Shown here piece after piece: positions 44,938 to 53,914 of a DNA stretch of 64,000 bases. Below the pieces are notes generated by a model. The model was given only the letters and a program-made list of their open reading frames with translations. It was not told where the DNA came from and did not search any database. Source of the stretch: Chitinophaga tropicalis. GTDB taxonomy: Bacteria; Bacteroidota; Bacteroidia; Chitinophagales; Chitinophagaceae. Both the position numbers and the translations under genes were made by a program. Each line of letters begins with the position of its first letter. Positions within the stretch are counted from its first letter, which is position 1. The DNA lies in NCBI RefSeq assembly GCF_009758205.1, contig NZ_WRXN01000012.1:1-64000 (forward strand). The letters are read 5' to 3'.

Positions 44938-46101
44938 TTATTTTTGTTCAAATATCAATGGTAAATGCTGAAATCCGGATACAATAGTGCTGGGGTTCCT
45001 CGTGGGAGGCACCCCAGGCTTTAACTGTATATTGTACATTTTACTAAATACTGTTTCAAAAGTTATTTTCGTTTCCAGCCTGGCCAGCATTGCCCCTATG
45101 CAATAATGTGCGCCATAGCCAAAGCTGAGTATCTTTCCATTATCACGGTACATATTAAATTCATCGGGGTGCGGGAAAACTGTCTGGTCCCGGTTTGCCG
45201 CTGAGAGCCAGGCATTGACCAGGTCTCCTTTGCGGATCTGATGTCCTTCCAGCACCACATCCTGTCTGGCAATGCGGCACATGCTCTGTACGGGTGGGTC
45301 AAAGCGAAGTACTTCATTCAAAGCCAGAGGAATATCTGCCGGATTAGCAGCAAGGCGGGCCTGTATTTCAGGCATGCTTGCAAAATTATACATGGCGTTG
45401 GCCAGGAAACTATTGGTGGTTTCATTGCCTGCAATGAGCAGTGCTATGCAGAAGGCCAGTGTATCTGCAGGGCTAAGCCTTTCCCCATCTATTTCTGCCT
45501 GTAGAAGGTGGGTGATAAGGTCCTGTTGTGGTACCCGGGCCCTTTCTTCCAATAATGTCATGAACAGTTTCCCCATTTCCTGCTGCGCCTGAAAATAGGC
45601 TTCCATTCCTATTACGGCTGGATCGCTGGCAATGGCATTGATCCAGGCGTTGACCTGATCGTGGTCCTGGTTGGGTACTCCCAGCAGCTGGGCAGTGACC
45701 CTTCCGGGCAGGGGAATGGAGAATTCCTTTACAAAGTCCATTTCTCCGTTTTCCAGGCAGGAGTTGAGCAGTTCTTCGCACTCCTTTCTGATCCATGTTT
45801 CCATCTGTGCCACCATGGAAGGGGCGAAGGCTTTGCTGATCAGGGCTCTCAGCTGTCTGTGCCGGGGAGGATCTGTCTGGTTCAGGTTGCTGCCAAGGAG
45901 GTTATCGTCAGATTTGGGCATGTATTCATTAGAGAATACCTCATAATCGCTCAGGACACGTTGCACATCTTTGTGCCGGAACACCTGCCAGGCTCCCTGT
46001 CCGCCGAAATAAAATGTAAATGAAGCATCATAGTAAACAGGATTTTCGATTTGCATTTGTTGAAACCATGCAGAGGGAGCCGTCAAGCTTGAAGGAGTCA
46101 T
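44938..46101 (-). CDS. Cytochrome P450
   Basis: A 387-residue soluble bacterial class P450 monooxygenase. The I-helix motif AGNETT (residues 224-229), the K-helix E-V-L-R (263-266) and the haem-ligand loop FGYGAHYCIG (C334) are all intact. No membrane anchor is present, so electrons must come from a ferredoxin and reductase encoded elsewhere. Being near the terpene synthase, separated only by a kinase gene, suggests that it may oxidise a terpene. The gene is divergent from a small lipoprotein gene over a 206-bp gap. Substrate cannot be told from sequence. Confidence 0.92.
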   Translation of the reverse strand: MTPSSLTAPSAWFQQMQIENPVYYDASFTFYFGGQGAWQVFRHKDVQRVLSDYEVFSNEYMPKSDDNLLGSNLNQTDPPRHRQLRALISKAFAPSMVAQMETWIRKECEELLNSCLENGEMDFVKEFSIPLPGRVTAQLLGVPNQDHDQVNAWINAIASDPAVIGMEAYFQAQQEMGKLFMTLLEERARVPQQDLITHLLQAEIDGERLSPADTLAFCIALLIAGNETTNSFLANAMYNFASMPEIQARLAANPADIPLALNEVLRFDPPVQSMCRIARQDVVLEGHQIRKGDLVNAWLSAANRDQTVFPHPDEFNMYRDNGKILSFGYGAHYCIGAMLARLETKITFETVFSKMYNIQLKPGVPPTRNPSTIVSGFQHLPLIFEQK

Positions 46102-46307
46102 ACAGAAAATCAGTTGTAATAGCGTGAATAGAACAAGATAAGATCAAAACAGTCACATTAGTATTGTCCTGGTATTTTCTAACTAACACATATGGCTCTA
46201 AAATAGTTCAATGTTAAGAGGAATTAGTTAATGCCTTGTTAATGAATTCATTTTCCCGGTTATAATCCCCCTGAAATACAATAGATTGCCTCTTTAATAT
46301 ATCCCAA

Positions 46308-46667
46308 ATGAGATTCCACTTACCAACCATTACCGCATGTCTTATCATATGCTGTTCATGTGGCAATACTGCATCCAGGCACAGCAATGATCCTTATGAG
46401 TTAACAGATACGACCGCTTATGGGCTGACTTCTTCCCAGGAGGGGAATGGGGGCGTGTATTTCCGGACAGAGCTCTACACACACAGGAAAGATACTTCCC
46501 TTACTTATGTCAAGGTGTTCAATTACGGCGGGAAGCTGGCTGCCATACAGTTCTATAAGGGGGAGAAAAAGCATGGGCCTACTATTACTTATGATGAGAA
46601 GGGCGGCAGGCAGCTGGGGACTTATTACAGGAATGATACGGCTGTAGATATGCGTCCGTTTAAGTAG
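46308..46667 (+). CDS. Small MORN-like lipoprotein
   Basis: A 119-residue lipoprotein. The signal ends with the lipobox I-C-C-S-C (Cys near residue 18). The mature part has Y-x-x-G-K-L-A-A-I-Q-F-Y-K-G-E-K-K-H-G-P and a later T-Y-D-E-K-G-G-R-Q-L-G-T-Y-Y, which resemble the MORN/YwqK-type hairpin repeats in toxin-antitoxin-like and surface proteins. It is divergent from the P450 gene and convergent with the retron reverse transcriptase gene, with a shared hairpin after it. Function unknown. Confidence 0.65.
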   Translation: MRFHLPTITACLIICCSCGNTASRHSNDPYELTDTTAYGLTSSQEGNGGVYFRTELYTHRKDTSLTYVKVFNYGGKLAAIQFYKGEKKHGPTITYDEKGGRQLGTYYRNDTAVDMRPFK

Positions 46668-46680
46668 TGAGATGGGGTGT

Positions 46681-46715
46681 AAAAAAAGCTTTCACGGCAG
46701 GTGAAAGCTTTTTTT
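46681..46715. terminator. Bidirectional hairpin between small lipoprotein and retron RT genes
   Basis: Perfect 15-bp arms 46681-46695 and 46701-46715 around GGCAG, with A7 and T7 tracts at the feet. It lies 13 bp after the small lipoprotein stop (plus) and 43 bp beyond the RT stop (minus), so it can end both transcripts. Confidence 0.85.
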
Positions 46716-46758
46716 GCCGGAGGGAATGCGCAGCTGAATTTTGTGAGATCAGCTGGCT

Positions 46759-48243
46759 TTATACCACGTCCCACCAGGGTTTATCGTTGTTCTGATCGGG
46801 AAGAGAGGTGTCTGGTAAGACCTCTTTAGGTGCTTCCGGCAGATCTGCTTTGATATCTTTCCTGTTCAGCAGTAAACGAAATTTGTCTTTCAGCTGTTTT
46901 CCCGTTTCGGGCTTCACCATCTGCACGTAGTTGATATATCCTTCCATGCTGCTTACAATATTTCCATTGCCCCACTTCTTACCTGCGAAGCCGGAAACTG
47001 ATACCTGGTGCAGCAATGCCCGGAATTTTCTGAGAGTAGTTCTGTCAAGGCTCATTTTTTCATTTACCACGATACCAGTTACTTCCTTTTTATCACCTTT
47101 GCGCATCACCTTGAGCTTGTCAGGGTGGATGGTAAATCCTTCTTCTTTCACTACTTTCTTTACTGCCCACAGCAGCTGTCCGGCTTTACCGGCTGTTTCA
47201 CCACTGGTTGAGAAGGTCATATCGTCTGCATAACGGGTGTAGGTGTAATTGAATTTCTTTGCAAGGCCTTCAAAACGTTTGTCCAGCCGGTAACAGATAA
47301 TATTTGTAATAGCTGGGCTGCAGGGCGCTCCCTGTGGCAGGTGGCGGTTGGTATTGGCTACATGATATTCTTTCCCGTCAAGCATCACCTGGTCTCTTTC
47401 CGGTTCGGTACAGAGCAGGGCCAGTATAGTGGCTATCTGTTCGCTGTATCCAAGCTTACAGAACATTCCTTTCACACGTTTGTAAACGATGGTGGGAAAG
47501 AAGTCACGCAGGTCAATATTGATCACAACATCTTTTCCTACGTGTTGCTGTGCGTTGGTGACAATAGACCTGCCGGGAATAAAGCCGTGCGCGGACTGGC
47601 TGCCGGGTATTTTATACAATATATTCTGAAGGACCCAGTACTGTGCTGCTTTCAGTTGTGGCATGGGGGCAGATATCAACCTGCGGCCACCTGATTTTTT
47701 AGGGAGATAGAAGCGTTTGTAGTGGGAAACTTCCTCTACTTTCCTGTTGTAGGAGAGGAAGCGAAGTTTGCCTAATGTAATGCCCATTGCTGCTGCCAGG
47801 CCAACGCCATCATGTAATATGGGTAATCCTGCAGCTGACAGGCGGGTGATATCTGAGAATGTTTTATTCAGTCCTGCGGAAACGTCTTCTCCGAGGTAAA
47901 CAACGCTCCGTTCTTTCTCTGCAGCCCAGGCGGCGGCCTTTTCCCGGCGTTTCTCTTCATTACGCTGTTTGGTTTCTGCACGTTTTGCCTTTGCGTCCAT
48001 CATCCGCTTCTTACGCAGATCGTTCAGTATTTTCTCTTTGTTGCGGTAACGTGCTTTTTCTTCCATCAGCTTATTCAGCTCACGGCGTAATTCGCTTTCT
48101 TTACGGATCAATGTTTCCGACAAGCTGGGGGCGCCTGTGCTACGCGCCCAGAAGCCCAAGCGTTTCATTTCTTCCAGGATCACTTCATCTCTGGTGGAAG
48201 AACGTATCCTGTCATACAGTTCCTGACGGGTCAAACCTGTCAT
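46759..48243 (-). CDS. Retron reverse transcriptase
   Basis: A 494-residue RT. A charged coiled-coil extension of about 115 residues comes first. The RT core then shows the palm region with I-D-L-R-D-F-F-P (243-250), H-L-P-Q-G-A-P-C-S-P (301-310) and the catalytic YADD (338-341). The two retron-specific marks are present: region X N-A-Q-Q-H (230-234) and region Y V-T-G (388-390). It lacks the maturase/X and endonuclease domains of group II intron RTs. It would start from the 2'-OH of a branching G in the upstream msr-msd RNA to make msDNA. That RNA ends 86 bp before this start. An acidic tail of about 45 residues follows the thumb. Confidence 0.93.
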   Translation of the reverse strand: MTGLTRQELYDRIRSSTRDEVILEEMKRLGFWARSTGAPSLSETLIRKESELRRELNKLMEEKARYRNKEKILNDLRKKRMMDAKAKRAETKQRNEEKRREKAAAWAAEKERSVVYLGEDVSAGLNKTFSDITRLSAAGLPILHDGVGLAAAMGITLGKLRFLSYNRKVEEVSHYKRFYLPKKSGGRRLISAPMPQLKAAQYWVLQNILYKIPGSQSAHGFIPGRSIVTNAQQHVGKDVVINIDLRDFFPTIVYKRVKGMFCKLGYSEQIATILALLCTEPERDQVMLDGKEYHVANTNRHLPQGAPCSPAITNIICYRLDKRFEGLAKKFNYTYTRYADDMTFSTSGETAGKAGQLLWAVKKVVKEEGFTIHPDKLKVMRKGDKKEVTGIVVNEKMSLDRTTLRKFRALLHQVSVSGFAGKKWGNGNIVSSMEGYINYVQMVKPETGKQLKDKFRLLLNRKDIKADLPEAPKEVLPDTSLPDQNNDKPWWDVV

Positions 48244-48329
48244 AATTTTATGGCTTTAGTACTGATAATTTAGTCTGTTGAAATGGATAAGCGGGGTAGC
48301 AGCAGAAAGGGGAGTGGGGAGAGAAACAA

Positions 48330-48563
48330 TGTAAAGAGGAAACGGCCCTTCGTGCAAGCCTTTGACTAAATCAATCAACTCCAGGGCGGGGCACACCTAC
48401 CGGTGATTTATAGCCCCCGGGGCTTCTACCGTAAATCACTGGTAGGTGTGCCCCGCCCAAAGTAAAGATTGCATTTAGTGAAGCATGTATAGTCATGTTA
48501 CCTGAGTGACGAAGCATCACTCTTCCCTGTTACGGGCGCAAGTGCAATCATTTCCTCTTTACA
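48330..48563 (-). ncRNA. Retron msr-msd RNA
   Basis: On the minus strand the RNA starts with a1 (48563-48551) and ends with a2 (48342-48330). These are perfect 13-nt inverted repeats (TGTAAAGAGGAAA and complement). The msr half is closed by GATTGCA/TGCAATC (48543-48549 with 48467-48473) and contains the hairpin GAGTGA-TGCTTCG-TCACTC (48522-48504). The msd half is a 27-bp stem (48384-48410 with 48432-48458, one mismatch) with a 21-nt apex that holds a second small GC palindrome. Layout, position directly before the RT and strand all fit a retron. The branching G is not identified. The wider gap (48244-48703) holds only this RNA and AT-rich flanks. Confidence 0.9.
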
Positions 48564-48703
48564 AAGAACTTCTTTAAAGATAGTGTCGGAGATACTATTC
48601 TTTTCTGACACGAAAGATAGAGACTTTTATGCAAACAACAAATACATATTGCATATTTTTTCTATCATTTTCTCATGCCCCTTTCACGTTACTACTTTTC
48701 CGT

Positions 48704-50359
48704 TTATCCGTTATGTTGTTTTTTCTTTTCAAACACCATACGCAATGCCAGCATATGCTCGCACGGGCCTTTATGGAGTTTGTTGGCGATGTAATCGCTG
48801 CAATCGCAATGTCCTGTGCTCAGTCTTTCATCTCCGTCTATCACTATAACGGGATGGTATGAACGCCGGTGTGCGGGTATTGTGCCTTCCAGCTGTAAGC
48901 CTACACCGGGCACCAGTTTTTCGGCGAAGGTGACTTTGCCTTCATCTGCCAGGCGGGTAGCGCTTTCTTCTTTAGGATTGGAGAAGCGCAGCTGATCCAG
49001 CGGCAGTGGTTCGCGGCTCAGTTCTCTGAGCCGGTAATATCCTGTGTGCAGATCATAGATCACTTTACCGGCCTGAGTGCAGATACCCAGTGCTGCCAGT
49101 ACGGCGGCCCTGGTCAGGCCTGTGCGGGCTGCAATCTCGTCAGGGCGGCCCATCCAGTTCTGCTGCAGGTCATTGTATATTTTTATTTTGGAAACATCGT
49201 CGATAGCTGCGCGGGGAGCCATGAGGTCAAACTGTCCGCAGCGTGACCAGTCGTTCGCTGTCCATCCTGAAAGTCCGAGGGTGAACTGCATATCTCCCAG
49301 GTCTGCCACATAAAATGAGGGCAGTCCGTTACCTGTCAGGTGAACGGTAAATTTCTTAGCCACGGGGATGAGGCGTTCCAGGATGAGCAGTCGCCTGCGG
49401 CCCCAGATGCGGATCTCGCGGCGTTGGGGACCAGTATAGATGGACCTTGCGCAGGTAATCTCTTTGTTCCAGGGCTCGAAGATGGCCTTTACCGGTTTGC
49501 CTGGTTCCAGTACAAAACGGATGGAGCGTGGGCCTTTCTTTTCTTTGAAGCGGCGCAGCCAGAGGCAGAAGTTGTAAACATCCATCGGGTGGAGGTCAAA
49601 TGTTGCTGCCGGCAGCGTCATGGCGGAACTAACCTGGAGGAAGCCGCGTACCCAGCTGTCGGGCAGGTCTATCTTGACTTCCCGGAACATTTCTTCCCTG
49701 GTGGTCTGAACAGAGAACCCGCCGGGATCTACGGTAAAGGAAGTCTCCTTATAGTCCCTTATCTTCTGGAATTCATTGTATAAAGCTGCGGAGTAATCGA
49801 TGTTGGTAGTACCGCATTTAAATTCATTTACTTCTTTGAATACGTTGTAACTGGCGCTCAGTTTGCCGTATGCGGATTCATCCTGGCTGAAGCATTCGAA
49901 GAATATTTCGTCCGGGTGTACGCTGATCACGGGGTCGAGTACGAACCAGGCATCTCTGTCTTTCTGGTAGAGGTAATCGAAATAGGTTTTGCGTGCTTTA
50001 TAAAACGGGGCCATCACACGATCCTTTTCCTTCTGTACATCTGTCAGCTCTACCTGCAGGGCTTTGATGCGGGCATCTGCCGCGGCGGCATCGTATTGTC
50101 CCATTGCTTCTGCCAGCCAGATACTTTCCTGTTGTGCAGCCCATTCTTTGTACGCTGTTTTATCCTTTGGTTTGAAGCGCAGATCGGATACTACGACGTC
50201 ATGCAGGGCGGAGATAGCTTCGCGGAAAGCGATCTTCTTACGCAGTTTTCCTGCAAAGAAAGTGGGTTCGCGGTAGATATCCGGCGCAAAGGAGATGCCG
50301 GCGGCAGTAGCATTGCTGTATACCTGTGTGTGTCCGCTATATTTATAGTTAAATAACAT
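48704..50359 (-). CDS. Retron accessory protein with winged-helix-like and SWIM zinc-finger domains
   Basis: A 551-residue protein. The C-terminus carries a SWIM zinc finger with the ligands C518, C520, C533 and H535 (C-x-C-x12-C-x-H) in G-H-C-D-C-S and G-P-C-E-H-M. Ahead of it is a segment of winged-helix type (R-P-D-E-I-A-A-R-T-G-L-T-R-A-A-V-L-A near residue 405) that may contact DNA. The N-terminal 380 residues are not recognised. It lies 140 bp before the retron RNA on the same strand and 10 bp after the WGR/ARM gene. A SWIM protein and an ARM-repeat protein with a retron RT are the gene set described as retron type XIII. It is probably part of the effector or control arm. Confidence 0.85.
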   Translation of the reverse strand: MLFNYKYSGHTQVYSNATAAGISFAPDIYREPTFFAGKLRKKIAFREAISALHDVVVSDLRFKPKDKTAYKEWAAQQESIWLAEAMGQYDAAAADARIKALQVELTDVQKEKDRVMAPFYKARKTYFDYLYQKDRDAWFVLDPVISVHPDEIFFECFSQDESAYGKLSASYNVFKEVNEFKCGTTNIDYSAALYNEFQKIRDYKETSFTVDPGGFSVQTTREEMFREVKIDLPDSWVRGFLQVSSAMTLPAATFDLHPMDVYNFCLWLRRFKEKKGPRSIRFVLEPGKPVKAIFEPWNKEITCARSIYTGPQRREIRIWGRRRLLILERLIPVAKKFTVHLTGNGLPSFYVADLGDMQFTLGLSGWTANDWSRCGQFDLMAPRAAIDDVSKIKIYNDLQQNWMGRPDEIAARTGLTRAAVLAALGICTQAGKVIYDLHTGYYRLRELSREPLPLDQLRFSNPKEESATRLADEGKVTFAEKLVPGVGLQLEGTIPAHRRSYHPVIVIDGDERLSTGHCDCSDYIANKLHKGPCEHMLALRMVFEKKKQHNG

Positions 50360-50369
50360 TTTCCAGGGT

Positions 50370-53300
50370 TTAAGATCTTTTCACAGGGATTTCCATGAAT
50401 CTTACAGGCAGGAACATTCCTTCATAGCGTTGATGGATATTCCGCATGATGGTGATACAACGCGCTTTATCTCCTATGGATACTGTTGCGGAGATATCGG
50501 CGATGATACCACCTATATAAGCAGCTGCTTCGGCCGATTGCAGGGCTTCTTTTTCCAGGAAGCTGAAGATCCTTTCTTTGGCTATCCTGGCCTTGTTAAC
50601 CCTTGACAGTACAGATCTGAAGTAGTGTTCCAGTTCTTTCAGGTAGGGCAGGTTGCCGGTAGCATATTGTTCCAGGTAGTTGGTAGCAAAAAGCTGCATG
50701 GCTACTCCAGGGTGCTGGCTCAGCTTCATGAGGTAAGACGGTCCTTCTTCCTGGCGGAAGAAGCGGGTGAGCAGCTCACGGCCAAAAGCCTGGACTTCCG
50801 GTCTTACGCTATCTGCGATGGCAACCAGTGTTTCCGGCGACCAGTCATTTTCCTGGAACTGTTCACGGAAGAATTTCATGGCAAAGGCACGGGTATCATC
50901 CCAGGTGGCATCCAGCAATGCAATAGCGTCATCTCTTTCATAGCGGATGCGGGCAACATACTGTTCAAAGAAGCGCCAGCACCATTCCCTTACTGCCAGC
51001 AGCTCATGATTGCCGGTAGCTATGACCTGCTTCAAGGTAAGCTGATCCGCAGGTATATATTTCTCCAGTATTATCACCCCAAATCTCTGAGCGGGGCGGT
51101 AGTTGGAATAGAGTAAGCGTAATGCTGAGGCCTGGTCTATATCGTGCAGGTGTTCTACCAGTTCATTGCTGAGAATACCGGCGATGTCTTCATGGAGCAT
51201 CTCTGATGTTTCCTTTCTCATCAGCAATGGCACCAGTTCATTGACCAGTGTTACTGCCAGCCGGGGATAGGCAGTTGCCAATCTTTTCAATACCGGTCTG
51301 ATACCGTTACGGAGGTCTGTATAGGATGTTGTACAACAGTATAGCAGCAGCCCCTGGCGTTTAGACAATTCTTCGTCACCGATAGCCGAAAGTACGGCTG
51401 TACCTGCATCTCTAACCGGCTGATAGGTATTTTCGAGTAAGCGTAAGAGTAAGCTATCGGGTATGTGATTGAGATTGAACTGTTTTTTCTTGAGCAGGAG
51501 CAGGCGGGCTGCAAATGCCTGTGCAGCAGGCAGTTGATTGTTCAGCAGCTCTTCTATCAATGGGAAGTCCAGACTGCTCAGGGTGGGGCCAAAGCTCCAT
51601 TCCAGCAGGCTGCATCCGTCTGTCAGGAAATCGTTCGTGGTTTTGTCTGCATTGCGGAAGGAAAGCAGGTGGGCGATAGCCTTGCCAACTATCAGCCTGG
51701 CGTTATCGCCAGTAATTGGTGTTTTTTCCAGTTGTTTACCGGCAAATGCCCTTATGTCTTTATAAGGGGAGAAGATCAGGTCCTTTACAAAATCGGCAGA
51801 GGCGAAGTAAACATCCGGCCTTCCGGTCATCCAATCCATACCTACGCTGCGGGCCTCTTCCCAGGGGCTGCCTATGAGGGCCAGCACAAGAGAAATGGAA
51901 GGAGTGTTGGGATCGTATTTCTCTTTTGCCAGCTCCAGTCCATATCGCTGAGGGATAGGGAAGGGATTCCTGAGCAGGGCAGTGATCAGTGATACGTCCA
52001 TCTTTTGCCGGAGAGCGGTGTAATCCGGATGGGATGTCAGTTCTGTCAGTGCAAATACATGGATCTCTTCCATGCGTGCTTTAGCCAGCAGCTGAATAAA
52101 GGCCTGGGGCAATTTGCGCCAGAGATGTGCAAAAGGCGCAGGGCTATCGTTCGTTGTCTTCTCAGCAGATTCCTTTGGCTGACTGTCGTCTTTTTTTCCG
52201 CCACGGAGCAGGCTGGCCAATTTATTCAGTAAACCGTCCTCCTTTTTAAGCGCCTGGTTCGTTTGTTCCTGAGTGGTATCCTGTTTAATATACCAGCCCA
52301 TGCCACCGTTTATCAGCTGGTAATCTTTCCTGTTGCCTGAAAGGATATAATGCAGGTATACGGCTTCTGCGTTGGCAGGATAATATTTTTCCAGTGTGGT
52401 ATATGACCTTGTTGAGTAGTCATATCGCATGGTCCTGGCGTAGCGTTCCGGTACGTTATTGAGCGCTGCATCGTATTGCAGCAGCAGGGCTGTTGCAAGC
52501 CTTACGTACTGGATATCTTCAGCTTCGCCTAATTTTCTCAATCTTCTCAGCACGCGGTTCCTCAGGTAGTGCCTGGTTTTATTGGAGTAAGCGATCCTGC
52601 TGCCGGGCTTCTTCAGCTCTTTTGCTGTGCTTATATAAGACTGTAATGCCTCTACGTAAATTTCGGGCGAATATCCTTCATATGCTGTCCAGTTTTTGTG
52701 CCTGAACATTTCCGGTTCACGCTCAAAGCGGGCGCCCAGTATGCCAAACATCTCATGATCGTCACGGAGTTCTGCCTGTTTGAAGATGTGGCGGATGTGC
52801 TGGAAGTAATTAGGTTTAAAGGGTAACGTTGACAGGAATTCTACCAGCACCTGTTTTACTACCGGTACGCGGTATGCTATTATGTACAGCTCTTCCAGTA
52901 CAGGATAAGAGGGGGAGATCAGGGTGCCTACCTGGTCTCTCAGCAATTGCAGCAGTTCCTGCCTGTTATCTTTATTGATAGCTTCCTGGAAGGGGAGTGG
53001 TAATATTTTCCGGTATTGTTCTAAATAGACGTCTGCCTCTTCCGGCGTCATGAGCAGCAACATGGAATTGCTGGCTATCTGGCGCTGGTAATATGGGTAT
53101 GCCTGGTTGTTTGCGTAGGCGTGTAATACGGGAACGGCTGTATTATCTCCACAGCGGCCTAAGGCCCAGAGGGAGGCATAGCGTTGCATGGCGTCTTCCC
53201 GTTCTATCAGTTTGGTGATATAGGGCACGGCCTCTTTCAGGCGTAATTCGCCCGCCATCCAGATTACGCGGGATGTTTTCCAGCTGGTCTTAAATTTTGA

Positions 53301-53645
53301 ATTTCTTTTAAGAGCGTATTCCAGTCGTTTGAGAATGGCCTGCTGTGCGGCTCCTTCTACCCCGGAAGCATCCGGGGCAACGAATTCTGCTACAGGTCCG
53401 GCATCCTCTTCTCCGGAATATCCTTTTGAGCGCTTTTCCTTTTCAAGGGCATCAAATATTGCAGTGGCTTCTGCCAGCGAAACAGGTGCTACTGTTTTGC
53501 TGCCTTCCTTCAACGCGCTGCCGCGTTTACCATAGCGGAAGTTTACTACATATTGTCCGGGGCCAACCTCGCATAGGTCTATTTCATAAGTTTTGTCCGA
53601 ATTCCCCTCCCTGTAAAAAAGCCTGGTTTGTTTGACAAATCGCAT
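50370..53645 (-). CDS. Retron accessory protein with WGR domain and HEAT/ARM repeats
   Basis: A 1091-residue protein, first in the retron operon. The N-terminus is a WGR-like domain (about 1-80) with V-N-F-R-Y-G-K-R-G-S, the form seen in PARP and bacterial MolR-type proteins. The rest is an alpha-solenoid: HEAT/ARM-like helices are visible, as in M-Q-R-Y-A-S-L-W-A-L-G-R-C-G-D-N near residue 152 and repeated helix pairs rich in Leu to the end. A low-complexity linker (S-Q-P-K-E-S-A-E-K) lies near residue 490. No nuclease, ATPase or protease motif was found by eye. It ends 10 bp before the SWIM gene. It is probably the large scaffold or effector of the defence system; how it acts is unknown. 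Confidence 0.85.
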   Translation of the reverse strand: MRFVKQTRLFYREGNSDKTYEIDLCEVGPGQYVVNFRYGKRGSALKEGSKTVAPVSLAEATAIFDALEKEKRSKGYSGEEDAGPVAEFVAPDASGVEGAAQQAILKRLEYALKRNSKFKTSWKTSRVIWMAGELRLKEAVPYITKLIEREDAMQRYASLWALGRCGDNTAVPVLHAYANNQAYPYYQRQIASNSMLLLMTPEEADVYLEQYRKILPLPFQEAINKDNRQELLQLLRDQVGTLISPSYPVLEELYIIAYRVPVVKQVLVEFLSTLPFKPNYFQHIRHIFKQAELRDDHEMFGILGARFEREPEMFRHKNWTAYEGYSPEIYVEALQSYISTAKELKKPGSRIAYSNKTRHYLRNRVLRRLRKLGEAEDIQYVRLATALLLQYDAALNNVPERYARTMRYDYSTRSYTTLEKYYPANAEAVYLHYILSGNRKDYQLINGGMGWYIKQDTTQEQTNQALKKEDGLLNKLASLLRGGKKDDSQPKESAEKTTNDSPAPFAHLWRKLPQAFIQLLAKARMEEIHVFALTELTSHPDYTALRQKMDVSLITALLRNPFPIPQRYGLELAKEKYDPNTPSISLVLALIGSPWEEARSVGMDWMTGRPDVYFASADFVKDLIFSPYKDIRAFAGKQLEKTPITGDNARLIVGKAIAHLLSFRNADKTTNDFLTDGCSLLEWSFGPTLSSLDFPLIEELLNNQLPAAQAFAARLLLLKKKQFNLNHIPDSLLLRLLENTYQPVRDAGTAVLSAIGDEELSKRQGLLLYCCTTSYTDLRNGIRPVLKRLATAYPRLAVTLVNELVPLLMRKETSEMLHEDIAGILSNELVEHLHDIDQASALRLLYSNYRPAQRFGVIILEKYIPADQLTLKQVIATGNHELLAVREWCWRFFEQYVARIRYERDDAIALLDATWDDTRAFAMKFFREQFQENDWSPETLVAIADSVRPEVQAFGRELLTRFFRQEEGPSYLMKLSQHPGVAMQLFATNYLEQYATGNLPYLKELEHYFRSVLSRVNKARIAKERIFSFLEKEALQSAEAAAYIGGIIADISATVSIGDKARCITIMRNIHQRYEGMFLPVRFMEIPVKRS

Positions 53646-53914
53646 GAGCTAACTAACATTATAAAGAACGGAGCTAAAAATAACATATTTTAATTATTTA
53701 TTTATAAAAAATAATGTTTATAAATATTCTTAGAAGTTATTTTGATGCGGTGCTTCCTGCCATTCGGTAACTTCCTTAAATTCGAACTTCAAAAGGCTGA
53801 TATAGATTTTCCTTCATCATCCAATAAAAGTACAGAATAATATGGCCATCGTACAGGAAGCTGATGCTTCCGGTCAACGATATTTGCTGTATCAAATAAG
53901 TAAACCCATATACA

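Noticed and set aside
46759-48243. RT as group II intron or diversity-generating retroelement
   Set aside because: No maturase or endonuclease domain, no intron domain V/VI structure, and no template/variable repeat pair. N-A-Q-Q-H and V-T-G mark it as a retron RT.
48583-48862. Open frames on the plus strand between the SWIM gene and the retron RNA
   Set aside because: They run across the end of the SWIM gene in antisense, have no Shine-Dalgarno and no recognisable product.
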